Shown: positions 8,699-15,243, counted from the first letter of the stretch. The stretch: DNA of 40,128 nucleotides from JBLNDG01 sp050261415 (GCA_050261415.1 JBLNDG010000025.1:1-40128); one strand, 5' to 3'. A program made the numbers and translations. Notes: generated by a model not told the origin, from the sequence alone.

Positions 8699-9430
8699 TT
8701 ATTCAGTTTGTTTTTTACCCTCTTCGATAAGGCTTTTCAGTTTGGACATGGCATCCTGCAGGCCTCCTATCTCTTTAATCAAGCCATATTTTACAGCTTC
8801 ATCACCGACAAGAATTGTACCTACATCATTCGCCAGTTCACTGGTCGTAAACATCAGCTTCTTAAGAAGCTTTCTTTCCATATTGCTGTGCTCAACTATA
8901 AATCTTATAATCCGTTCCTGCATTTTATTGAAATATTCAAAGGTCTGCGGAACCCCTATAATAAGGCCGTTCATCCGTATCGGGTGAATGGTCATAGTGG
9001 CTGTTGGCGCAATAAATGAATGTTTTGCAGATACTGCAAGGGGTACTCCAATACTGTGCCCGCCGCCTAATACCAGGGAAACCGTTGGCTTTTTCATGCT
9101 GACAATAAGCTCCGATAATGCCAGACCTGCTTCCACATCTCCTCCCACAGTGTTCAGAATAAGCAGCAAGCCTTCTATCTCGGGGCTCTCTTCCACTGCA
9201 ACTATTTGCGGTATTATATGCTCATATTTTGTGGTTTTGTTCTGCGGAGGCAGTAGTATATGCCCTTCTATCTGTCCTATTATTGTTATGCAGTGAATAC
9301 TGCTCTTGTACTGGGGTACTTTTGGTTCCCCCAGCTCCTTTATATTTTCTGCAGCCTTTTCCTTCGGCTCATTGGGATTTTCTTCGGCATTTACATTATC
9401 GAATCCATGTATCTCAATCAAGTATTTCAC
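8699..9430 (-). CDS. tepA: ClpP-like translocation-enhancing protease TepA (YmfB)
   Basis: A 243-residue member of the ClpP/crotonase-fold serine proteases, SDH type. After a charged N-terminal 40 residues comes the ClpP-like core. It has ILNTVGGDVEAGLALSELI near 91-109, the nucleophile Ser126 in GGGHSIGVPLAVS, and His149 in MTIHPIRMNG. A likely Asp follows in the C-terminal part (VGDEAVKYGLIKEIG). The position directly before ftsK/spoIIIE is that of B. subtilis tepA. It differs from housekeeping ClpP in its N-terminal extension and in lacking a sporulation or ATPase partner nearby. The GTG at 9430 lies only one base after GGGAG, so translation may begin at the TTG three codons later. Confidence 0.9.
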   Translation of the reverse strand: MKYLIEIHGFDNVNAEENPNEPKEKAAENIKELGEPKVPQYKSSIHCITIIGQIEGHILLPPQNKTTKYEHIIPQIVAVEESPEIEGLLLILNTVGGDVEAGLALSELIVSMKKPTVSLVLGGGHSIGVPLAVSAKHSFIAPTATMTIHPIRMNGLIIGVPQTFEYFNKMQERIIRFIVEHSNMERKLLKKLMFTTSELANDVGTILVGDEAVKYGLIKEIGGLQDAMSKLKSLIEEGKKQTE

Positions 9431-9472
9431 ACTCCCGCAAAAATATCAGAAAAACTGAATTTTTCTGTAAAT

Positions 9473-9556
9473 ATATGTCGTGAAAAAGATTTATCATACA
9501 AAATCAGTTGAAGCGTCTGATTTTGTGTTACCAATTATGTATTTTTCACGACATAT
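9473..9556. repeat. Nested inverted repeat (15-bp outer, 10-bp inner)
   Basis: ATATGTCGTGAAAAA (9473-9487) pairs perfectly with TTTTTCACGACATAT (9542-9556). Inside the loop ACAAAATCAG (9498-9507) pairs perfectly with CTGATTTTGT (9517-9526). The whole could extrude as a two-step hairpin. Confidence 0.85.
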
Positions 9557-9568
9557 GGATCAACGAAA

Positions 9569-9616
9569 ATGTTTCACACTATATGAATTCAATGTAATAT
9601 GTTTAGTGCGAAACAT
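9569..9616. repeat. Inverted repeat, 11 of 12 bp
   Basis: ATGTTTCACACT (9569-9580) and AGTGCGAAACAT (9605-9616) are inverted with a single mismatch and a 24-base loop. Confidence 0.75.
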
Positions 9617-9649
9617 ATTGATTCAATAATATTTTTACCTTAAAAAGAA

Positions 9650-9705
9650 ACCATATGCAAAAAAAAAGCAAATCGCTAAGGATTTGCTTCCATTTGCATA
9701 ATGGT
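9650..9705. repeat. Nested inverted repeat after dapG
   Basis: Inner stem AAGCAAATC (9666-9674) with GATTTGCTT (9681-9689); outer arms ACCATATGCAAA (9650-9661) and TTTGCATAATGGT (9693-9705) pair with one bulge. A run of A on the plus strand gives a U-rich tract inside the minus-strand structure, so termination of dapG transcripts here is possible. Confidence 0.7.
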
Positions 9706-9734
9706 ATGTATTCCGAGGCATATTTATGAGTTTG

Positions 9735-9835
9735 ACAGGTCTAATGTTCTACTTTCGAAAAATCCTTCCGGCGTTAAACGGTCATCCGTGACAGCTTCAC
9801 GTGATTTTTTAGCGAAAGTAGAATCAAAGACCTGT
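9735..9835. repeat. 101-bp long imperfect inverted repeat
   Basis: From outside inwards: ACAGGTCT/AGACCTGT (9735-9742, 9828-9835), TTCTACTTTCG/CGAAAGTAGAA (9747-9757, 9813-9823, perfect), AAAAATC/GATTTTT (9758-9764, 9803-9809), with small hairpins at the apex (GTGA/TCAC). The edge of the 11-bp stem, GTAGAATCA, also occurs in the two-copy repeat at 16250 and 33784, so this may be a longer relative. It lies 50 bp after dapG. Confidence 0.8.
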
Positions 9836-9884
9836 TACTAAACTGCATAAAGAATGCCTAGATATACATGGCTGCTCTATTTAC

Positions 9885-11117
9885 CTAGCTGTTTATCTTA
9901 CCCAATTCAAATTCCTGATGCAGCGCATTTACCGCAAGGCTTGTGTGCTCGCTGCTTATCAGGCAGGATATTGTAGTATGTGAGTCCGAAGTCTGCAAAA
10001 TATCAATTTTATGCTGCGTCAGTGCATTTATTGTTTTTGCCATTACTCCGGGTACTCCCCTCATTCTGTTGCCAATAATCGTTACTTTGCTGCAATTTCT
10101 CTTGCATTCATAATGGTAGTTATGCTCTTTGAGCAGTCTTTCCAGCTTCTCACAGTTATTATCTTCTATAATAAATACCTTAAGCTCAGGATTAACATTT
10201 ATCATATCTATGCTGATGCCTTCAATGGCTATCATTTTGAAAAGATAAATATCGTTTTCCCTTTCCCCTGCCGAGTTATCGAAATATACCCTTACCTGCA
10301 CTCTGTTTCCTACATGTGCAATAGCTGTTATAAGCTTTTCGCGCTTATCCTCTCTATATCTTCTGTTCTTATCACAGCTTGTAACCAAAGTTCCTTCCGA
10401 ATCGCTCAGAGTATTTTTTATGAAAAGGGGTATGTTGCTCCTCATAGCTACTTCCACTGCTCTCGGATGAATAACTTTTGCACCATACTCAGCCATTTGG
10501 AATACTTCATTATAATATATAGTCCCCATTACCCTTGCATCAGGTACTATTCTGGGGTCAGCAGTCATTACCCCTTCTACGTCGGTATATATCTCTACAG
10601 CTTCTGAGTTCAGGGCTTCTCCTATTATCGCACCGGTAACGTCACTGCCTCCTCTTCCCAGAGTGGTTATCTCATTCTTTTCTGTAACCCCCTGGAATCC
10701 TGCAATTACTGGTATTATATTTTTTTCTATGCTTTCATAAATTATTTTTGGATCAACCCTCAGAACTTCTGCATCTCCGAAATTTTCATCAGTAATAATA
10801 CCTGCTTGCCCGCCTGTAAGCACTATGCTGTCATACCCTCTTTTCTTTATTGTATTTGCAAGAATAACGCAGGATATGATTTCACCGCAGGACATTATCA
10901 TGTCCATTTCTCTGGGATTGCCTTTTACCCCTACTGAATTTGCAAAGTTAATCAGTGTATCAGTTGCATAGGGATCACCGTTCCTGCCAATAGCCGATAC
11001 TACAACAACAGGAAAATATCCTCGTTTTAACGCTCCCTCAATTTTATCAACAACCATTTCCCTTCGCTCTTGATTAGCAACGGAGGTTCCTCCAAACTTT
11101 TGTACGAGTAATTTCAT
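9885..11117 (-). CDS. dapG: Aspartate kinase (DapG type)
   Basis: Aspartokinase phosphorylates L-aspartate, the first step to diaminopimelate, lysine and dipicolinate. The 410-residue alpha/beta-fused protein opens with the kinase motif KFGGTSV (residues 7-13). It has the substrate segment ITTLGRGGSDVTGA near 153 and TDVEGVMTADPRIV near 180, then two C-terminal ACT domains (from about 265). The ATG follows GGAGGAGG with 6 bases between. It lies 34 bp after the 3' part of dpaB, the spoVFA-spoVFB-dapG order seen in Bacillus (asd and dapA are missing here), which is why DapG is preferred over LysC. Because dpaB is split by the element at 11463-14943, in vegetative cells this gene is cut off from the dpaA promoter. 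Confidence 0.93.
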   Translation of the reverse strand: MKLLVQKFGGTSVANQERREMVVDKIEGALKRGYFPVVVVSAIGRNGDPYATDTLINFANSVGVKGNPREMDMIMSCGEIISCVILANTIKKRGYDSIVLTGGQAGIITDENFGDAEVLRVDPKIIYESIEKNIIPVIAGFQGVTEKNEITTLGRGGSDVTGAIIGEALNSEAVEIYTDVEGVMTADPRIVPDARVMGTIYYNEVFQMAEYGAKVIHPRAVEVAMRSNIPLFIKNTLSDSEGTLVTSCDKNRRYREDKREKLITAIAHVGNRVQVRVYFDNSAGERENDIYLFKMIAIEGISIDMINVNPELKVFIIEDNNCEKLERLLKEHNYHYECKRNCSKVTIIGNRMRGVPGVMAKTINALTQHKIDILQTSDSHTTISCLISSEHTSLAVNALHQEFELGKINS

Positions 11118-11151
11118 TCAAATCCTCCTCCAGGCAATCACTTCGTATGAT

Positions 11152-11469
11152 TTATTTAGAATATTGTATTAACATTGGCTGATATTGTTTACCTTCCATG
11201 GCAGCTTCCAGAGTTGGAACAATGAGTCCCATATCTGCTATCAGTGAATTCCTTTTACTTTCCGGATTATCCTGCCCAAAAGGAACAAAATAGTAGTATT
11301 TTGAGTTTAACAATACAGCAAGGTTCTTGGCATTCATTCCCAGCCCGTCATTACTCGAAATAGCTATTACTAACGGTTTTCCGTTTCTGACATGGGCCTT
11401 TGCAGCCATAAGTACAGGAGTATCTGTAACGGCATTAGCAAGCTTTGCTAACGAATTCCCTGTAGGCAA
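11152..11469 (-). CDS. dpaB: Dipicolinate synthase subunit B, 3' part of a split gene
   Basis: This frame encodes the C-terminal half of DpaB/SpoVFB. It opens with P-T-G-N-S-L-A-K-L-A-N-A-V-T-D-T-P-V-L and contains HVRNGKPLVIAISSNDGLG and YYFVPFGQDNPESKRNSLI, typical of the flavoprotein-like subunit. It has no ribosome binding site; the TTG that would start it is simply the codon after the recombination core. Position 5 (Asn) corresponds to residue 96 of the 5' part at 14927-15223. Joined at the shared core, the two give a single frame of 196 residues, close to the roughly 200 of Bacillus SpoVFB. The fragment alone is unlikely to be functional. Confidence 0.93.
   Translation of the reverse strand: MPTGNSLAKLANAVTDTPVLMAAKAHVRNGKPLVIAISSNDGLGMNAKNLAVLLNSKYYYFVPFGQDNPESKRNSLIADMGLIVPTLEAAMEGKQYQPMLIQYSK
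11454..11464. other. Left attachment core of the dpaB element
   Basis: AATTCCCTGTA here is identical to 14935-14945 at the other end. It lies inside the T-G-N codons of dpaB. On the element side it is followed, 15 bp away, by ATACAAAAA (11480-11488), the inverted copy of TTTTTGTAT found next to the right core. Confidence 0.85.
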
Positions 11470-11572
11470 TGCTTGAATTATACAAAAACCTTTAAAGTTT
11501 GCTTCTATACAATATTTATAATATATTTATTCTCTTTACTTTTCAACGGAATATTTCTGAAAATGCCAATCT

Positions 11573-11704
11573 TTATGTCTTCTTAATGCCGTTATCCTCC
11601 AAGAGCAGCTTCATAAGCTCCTTCAGGAATCTTATATATTTTGAATTTTCTTCACTACTGAACTCTTCCTTTTTAATTCTTATTTTCTGCACTTTATTTT
11701 CCAT
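11573..11704 (-). CDS. 43-residue charged protein of the element (possible directionality factor)
   Basis: I do not recognise a family. The protein MENKVQKIRIKKEEFSSEEN continues into a predicted amphipathic helix (YIRFLKELMKLLLEDN) and is rich in K and E. I chose the ATG at 11704 because GAGGTGG precedes it with good spacing; a longer frame upstream lacks a ribosome binding site. It lies about 110 bp inside the left attachment site. Serine integrases usually need a small partner to excise, and in SP-beta the partner SprB is a protein of about 58 residues. Size, charge and position make that role possible here, but it is only an inference. A TTGACA (11771-11766) lies upstream without a good -10. 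Confidence 0.6.
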   Translation of the reverse strand: MENKVQKIRIKKEEFSSEENSKYIRFLKELMKLLLEDNGIKKT

Positions 11705-11778
11705 CGCTACCACCTCAATATTATTTATGAGCAGGAGTCTTAAATAGTCTATTTTAATATGCAATTGTCAAAGAAAAC

Positions 11779-11862
11779 GGTATGTATAAAAAACATTCTA
11801 ATGCTCTGTTACACATACCATTTTATTCGAGGGCATGAACTTTTTTGTTTCATAAAAAAGTT
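11779..11862. other. Two hairpins between the small gene and the RelA/SpoT gene
   Basis: GGTATGT (11779-11785) pairs with ACATACC (11813-11819). AACTTTTTT (11838-11846) pairs with AAAAAAGTT (11854-11862) around a 7-base loop. They lie in the 226-bp gap inside the element, which otherwise holds only the terminator that follows. Confidence 0.5.
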
Positions 11863-11877
11863 TTGCACTTTAAATGT

Positions 11878-11926
11878 AAAACTCAATATTTGCAGCATTC
11901 CATTTATTGCAAATATTACGAGTTTT
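11878..11926 (-). terminator. Terminator of the RelA/SpoT-domain gene
   Basis: On the minus strand AAAACTC plus AATATTTGCA pair with TGCAAATATT plus GAGTTTT, 17 bp with one 2-base bulge and a 13-base loop, starting 5 bp after the stop codon and ending in GTTTTACATTT. It would isolate the cargo gene from the small gene and from dapG downstream. Confidence 0.75.
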
Positions 11927-11930
11927 ATCA

Positions 11931-13277
11931 CTAGGGCTGCAACTTTTCCAATTCACTTTCTATAAACAGCCTCTGTTCTTCGCTTGCCGCAGCGGTTAGC
12001 TTCCTGATAAGCTTTATAATAGACTCCGCTGAGCCCTTCAGGGTATTTACCCCTGGGTTTTCACTGCCATAAACCAGGTTATTTCTCGTATCTTCCACGT
12101 GCTTTACTTCATTCAATACCGACTCATCATCGGTTATATATTTTTTTACCGTATAATAGACATATTCTCTGGCAACTGTATCTTTCGTACTTTCAGCCTG
12201 TCTGGTCTTGCCTGAGGTTAATGCCTCTACAGTTTTTACGAGGGCCACCCACCTGTCAACAAAATACCCCAGCTGCTTGTTTTCTTTATCCAGTACAACC
12301 TGCTTCTGGATTGACAGGTATGGATTACTGTAGTCCGATTCATGCTTTGCTTCAATATATTGCCTGTAAAACTCCGGGTAGTCATACAAAACCATATCTG
12401 CAAAATAATCTGCTATAGTTTTGTAAGATTTGTTCTTACTGATATTCTTGAGCTTGTTCAGGTATTTGCATATCTTCTGCGGGTTATCCAGCTCCACCTT
12501 ATGAAGAAATCTTAATAGCACATCCACCCTTCCCATGAAAAACTCCTTCAGCAGTTCATGGTCGATCTTTTCCCTTATAAGCGCAGCCAGCTCATAGTGA
12601 TTGTTAAACTGCTGCTCTATAGTTGCAATTCTATGTTTGAATGCCTTTTGAAGTCTTTCCAGGGCAATCTCCCCTGAAAGCACAAGACCGTTGAGCTCAT
12701 CAAGTATTTCAAATTCTTCTTCGGACAACCTTCCTATCTGGGGTTTGTAAGCAAGGTCATGCTCGACTTCCGCCCATGAATGCATCAGTGCTGAGGCAAT
12801 TTGAATCTCAACCTGTGCATGGGCAAACCTTTTATTGTTTTCCTCAAGTTTTTCTTCCTTTATTCTTACTCTGTAATGTATGGCATCATATCCTGTGAAC
12901 CTGCGCTTAAAGGGGTTATCCGTATGGTGAAGCTGCTCAATATCGGGGAATCTCTTTACCTTTTCAGTTATGAACTCGGATTCAACAAGCCTTCCGATTT
13001 CTTCCCTGTCCCCCGGGAAGTATATTGCTATACGGACTCCCGAGAGATCAACAATGTCCCTGTAAATCTGGTCGATATTCTGATATTTTTTCTGTGAGTT
13101 CCTCTTTATAAGCTTTTCCTTGAGACTGTCCGGTTTTTTTGCACGATAGGTTACTATAGCCCTGATTCCGCTTCTTTGTATAATTGTTTCACATATCGTT
13201 GCTACCTGGTGAGCAAGTTCATTGTAAAAGTCATACTCCTTGGCGTACCTCTGTAGAAAGCTGTCAATGACACTCAT
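11931..13277 (-). CDS. RelA/SpoT-domain alarmone synthetase with HEPN-like C-terminus
   Basis: 448 residues. Residues about 20-180 form a (p)ppGpp-synthetase domain without the hydrolase domain. They include TYRAKKPDSLKEKL at 43-56, DLSGVRIAIYFPG at 77-89, GYDAIHYRV at 129-137 and VEIQI then HSWAEVEHDLAYK at 156-178. These carry the usual metal, tyrosine and E-x-Q residues, so synthetase activity is likely. The rest is helical and ends in EDTRNNLVYGSE near 395-406, which resembles a HEPN R-x4-H motif with Tyr in place of His. The gene is cargo of the element, has its own terminator and an extended -10 promoter, and its ATG follows AAGGG. Fused toxic small alarmone synthetases with anti-phage roles (ToxSAS, CapRel) are known; whether this is one is inference. 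It lacks TGS and other ribosome-binding domains of long RelA. Confidence 0.82.
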   Translation of the reverse strand: MSVIDSFLQRYAKEYDFYNELAHQVATICETIIQRSGIRAIVTYRAKKPDSLKEKLIKRNSQKKYQNIDQIYRDIVDLSGVRIAIYFPGDREEIGRLVESEFITEKVKRFPDIEQLHHTDNPFKRRFTGYDAIHYRVRIKEEKLEENNKRFAHAQVEIQIASALMHSWAEVEHDLAYKPQIGRLSEEEFEILDELNGLVLSGEIALERLQKAFKHRIATIEQQFNNHYELAALIREKIDHELLKEFFMGRVDVLLRFLHKVELDNPQKICKYLNKLKNISKNKSYKTIADYFADMVLYDYPEFYRQYIEAKHESDYSNPYLSIQKQVVLDKENKQLGYFVDRWVALVKTVEALTSGKTRQAESTKDTVAREYVYYTVKKYITDDESVLNEVKHVEDTRNNLVYGSENPGVNTLKGSAESIIKLIRKLTAAASEEQRLFIESELEKLQP

Positions 13278-13282
13278 ACAAT
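13275..13282 (+). promoter_or_regulatory. Sigma-E-like -10 octamer upstream of the recombinase
   Basis: CATACAAT is an exact match to the Bacillus sigma-E -10 consensus CATACAMT, on the plus strand 175 bp before the recombinase ATG. The sequence at the -35 distance (AGAAAGC) does not match, so this is only a candidate for mother-cell expression. The AT-rich stretch at 13401-13440 is another possible start region without clear consensus. Confidence 0.3.
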
Positions 13283-13329
13283 TTCCCTTTCATAAATTAT
13301 CAATTTTTGAAGCATTTATTCTCAATTAA

Positions 13330-13358
13330 ATTATACCAATATATCAGAGTTTCTACAA
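13330..13358 (-). promoter_or_regulatory. Extended -10 promoter of the RelA/SpoT-domain gene
   Basis: Minus strand: TGG-TATAAT (13338-13330) forms an extended -10, with a weak -35 TTGTAG (13358-13353) at 17 bp. About 50 bp lie between it and the ATG. It looks like a vegetative sigma-A promoter. Confidence 0.6.
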
Positions 13359-13456
13359 CGACACATGCCGGTAGCGTGCTATTTATTCTATCAAGCCTAA
13401 TCCGCACTTATATTTAATATATTTATTATATAGATTTTTTTATATGGGGGCTCCAT

Positions 13457-14917
13457 ATGGAAAATAGTAAAAAACCTAAAGCAGCAATATATGTAAGGGT
13501 GAGCACCGAAGAACAAGCTCTTGAGGGGCAATCCGCACCTGCACAGATAGGGACTCTGAAGCAATACTGCGGCTTATACGGTATTGAAGTGTACAAAGTA
13601 TATGAAGATATGGGGCTTTCGGGGAAAAATCTTAAAGACAGACCCGGACTCTCTGAGCTCATAGCTGATTGTTCCCGGACATTGTTTGATATGGTGCTTG
13701 TTTGGAAAATATCCAGACTTTCCAGGAACCTTAAAGATCTGCTCATTATAATAGATATATTTGAAAAGAATAATATTCACTTCATAAGCTATTCTGAAAA
13801 ATTTGATACATCAACGCCTGTAGGCAGGATGACGCTTCAGCTTCTGGGTTCAATTGCAGAATTTGAAAGAAATACGATTGTAGAAAATGTAAAGCTCGGG
13901 CTCGGGGAGTATGCCCGTAAAGGCGGCAAGGCAAGTTCCGTCCTCGGCTATAATAATATTGGAAAAAAACTGGTCATAAATGAGAAGGAATCCGAAGCAG
14001 TAAAGTTGATATTCGACCTGTATATAAACAGCAGCATGAACTGCACGGCAATTGCCTTACGCTTGAACGAACTTGGTTTCAGGACCAAAAGAGGACTTCC
14101 CTTCAGGGGGTCGGGCATTTCCGCAATAATATCCAATCCTGTATATATTGGTTTGAACAGACATAACATCAACAGCGGGAAGGAGTACACCGTTCAGGGA
14201 CACCACGATCCGATCATAGACAACGATACCTGGTATAAAGCACAGGAGAAAAGAAGCAAGAATAAAGCTCCAAGGAGAAAACAAGCTTCCGGGTCTTCAG
14301 TGCTTTCCGGTTATGTAGAATGCGGGCACTGCGGTACTCTTATGAATATATTCTATACTTACTCAGGCAATAAAACATACAGGTATTACAGGTGCAGTAA
14401 TTGCAGGGCGGTTAACAAAAAGCGCGGAAACTACATTAATGGAGATAAACTTGATTCATATGTTATCAACGTAATGAAGGCGCTGTTGAGCTGTGAAACC
14501 GTCGCGGCAGATCTCCGGCAGTTTTATCTGAAGCTCCAGGCTTCAGATATGGGGTCTGTAAATAAACCGGCAGAAACTATTCTTAAAGAAATAAAGCGGC
14601 TTAAGAAGTGTAAATCCCGTTATCTGAAAATGTTTGAAGCATATAAGATTTCCGATAATATCACTTTTGTCGACCGTATCAATGATATTGACTACCAAAT
14701 CAAACAGCTGGAGGAAAAGAGAAACTATTCATCGGAACCTCCAACCGGAAACAGTAGTATCCAGTCCTTTGAACACTGCGTTGAAGCTCTGAAGGAATTA
14801 GCCAAGAATTCAGATTTGAAAAAGTTAAAGATACTTCTGCCCTTTTTCATAAAAAGGATCATAATAACGGAGAAGCGTATCACTATTGAAACAACCTTCC
14901 CTGTCGAAGGCATTTGA
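13457..14917 (+). CDS. Large serine site-specific recombinase (SpoIVCA/SprA type)
   Basis: 486 residues with the complete layout of a large serine recombinase. The N-terminal resolvase domain has the nucleophile Ser16 in YVRVSTEEQ, then the catalytic-site segments DRPGLSELI (61-69), KISRLSRN (84-91) and GSIAEFERNTI (131-141). The recombinase domain spans about 160-265. The zinc ribbon has Cys289, Cys292, Cys313 and Cys316, and a helical region about 375-415 could be the coiled coil. It is the only plus-strand gene of the window. The ATG follows GGGGG. The stop codon is immediately followed by TTTTTGTAT, the arm of the right attachment site, which is typical for an integrase next to its own att site. 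Expected job: precise excision of 11463-14943 to rebuild dpaB during sporulation, and earlier the insertion. Confidence 0.95.
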   Translation: MENSKKPKAAIYVRVSTEEQALEGQSAPAQIGTLKQYCGLYGIEVYKVYEDMGLSGKNLKDRPGLSELIADCSRTLFDMVLVWKISRLSRNLKDLLIIIDIFEKNNIHFISYSEKFDTSTPVGRMTLQLLGSIAEFERNTIVENVKLGLGEYARKGGKASSVLGYNNIGKKLVINEKESEAVKLIFDLYINSSMNCTAIALRLNELGFRTKRGLPFRGSGISAIISNPVYIGLNRHNINSGKEYTVQGHHDPIIDNDTWYKAQEKRSKNKAPRRKQASGSSVLSGYVECGHCGTLMNIFYTYSGNKTYRYYRCSNCRAVNKKRGNYINGDKLDSYVINVMKALLSCETVAADLRQFYLKLQASDMGSVNKPAETILKEIKRLKKCKSRYLKMFEAYKISDNITFVDRINDIDYQIKQLEEKRNYSSEPPTGNSSIQSFEHCVEALKELAKNSDLKKLKILLPFFIKRIIITEKRITIETTFPVEGI

Positions 14918-14926
14918 TTTTTGTAT

Positions 14927-15223
14927 TTATATACAATTCCCTGTACAGGGTGCGATTACTAATATGTCAAGCAGGTTCTGCGGTCCGAAGGTTTCTGCTT
15001 CATTAATGGTGCATGCCGCTTTACGGCCTGCCGCATCTTCAAATTTTTGCAACCAGTCCTGAGCGTTACCGAATCTTGTGTCCATGGTTGCCGAATTGGT
15101 TGAGAGAATCGGATATACGTTAGCATTGAGCTTTACCAGCTTTTCCATCTCCGGCACTACCTTAGAATAAGTACAGAAGGAACCTGTGATTCCAAAACCG
15201 ATATTCAATCCATCAAGCTTCAT
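14927..15223 (-). CDS. dpaB: Dipicolinate synthase subunit B, 5' part of a split gene
   Basis: The first 96 residues of DpaB/SpoVFB are here: LNIGFGITGSFCTYSKVVPE near the start (Rossmann-like flavoprotein opening) to LVIAPCTGN at the break. Two foreign residues (C-I) and a TAA follow from the element. DpaA-DpaB together convert the lysine-pathway intermediate dihydroxytetrahydrodipicolinate into dipicolinic acid, the spore-core calcium chelator, in the mother cell. The ATG follows GGATGG with 8 bases between and lies 20 bp after dpaA, so the two are one operon. The rest of the gene is at 11152-11469. As it stands the chromosome cannot make complete DpaB. Confidence 0.95.
   Translation of the reverse strand: MKLDGLNIGFGITGSFCTYSKVVPEMEKLVKLNANVYPILSTNSATMDTRFGNAQDWLQKFEDAAGRKAACTINEAETFGPQNLLDILVIAPCTGNCI
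14935..14945. other. Right attachment core of the dpaB element
   Basis: AATTCCCTGTA, identical to 11454-11464. TTTTTGTAT (14918-14926) precedes it on the element side. With the dpaB-side bases it forms the 12-bp palindrome CCCTGTACAGGG (14939-14950). In the excised circle the two TTTTTGTAT arms would be 34 bp apart around a central GT. Confidence 0.85.
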
Positions 15224-15243
15224 TTAAACTACCATCCTTTTCT

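Larger units (their letters stand above)
9431..9884. other. 454-bp non-coding gap packed with inverted repeats
   Basis: No credible gene lies between dapG and tepA. The gap contains at least five separate hairpins: CAGAAAAA/TTTTTCTG at 9447-9467, and the four listed individually below. No clear sigma-A promoter for tepA is visible (a TTTACA with a poor -10 at best). The density of symmetric sequence is far above that of every other gap in the window and suggests structured RNA, miniature mobile elements or both. Confidence 0.75.
11463..14943. mobile_element. Skin-like intervening element in dpaB (3,481 bp)
   Basis: The two halves of dpaB flank this segment and share an 11-bp direct repeat. 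Removing exactly 3,481 bp between equivalent core positions restores the reading frame A-P-C-T-G-N-S-L-A-K. The segment holds a large serine recombinase (plus strand), a RelA/SpoT-domain gene and a 43-residue gene (both minus strand). No phage structural, replication or lysis genes are present. The known parallels are skin in sigK, SP-beta in spsM and, from memory, an element in spoVFB of a Bacillus species. All are excised by serine recombinases in the sporulating mother cell. This one is unusually small. Ends are placed at the GT of the core and could shift by a few bases. Confidence 0.9.

Noticed and set aside
9885..11150. Lysine riboswitch controlling dapG
   Set aside because: The gap upstream of dapG is only 34 bp and belongs to the dpaB 3' part; the structured region at 9431-9884 is downstream of dapG.
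11463..14943. A degraded prophage or a transposon of the IS607/Tn4451 kind
   Set aside because: No phage or transposition-associated genes are present, there is no target duplication beyond the recombination core, and exact excision restores dpaB. The interrupted sporulation gene points to a developmental element.
11152..15223. dpaB as an ordinary pseudogene
   Set aside because: Both halves are intact up to the identical core, show no frameshift or stop, and would rejoin in frame. The recombinase also appears intact.
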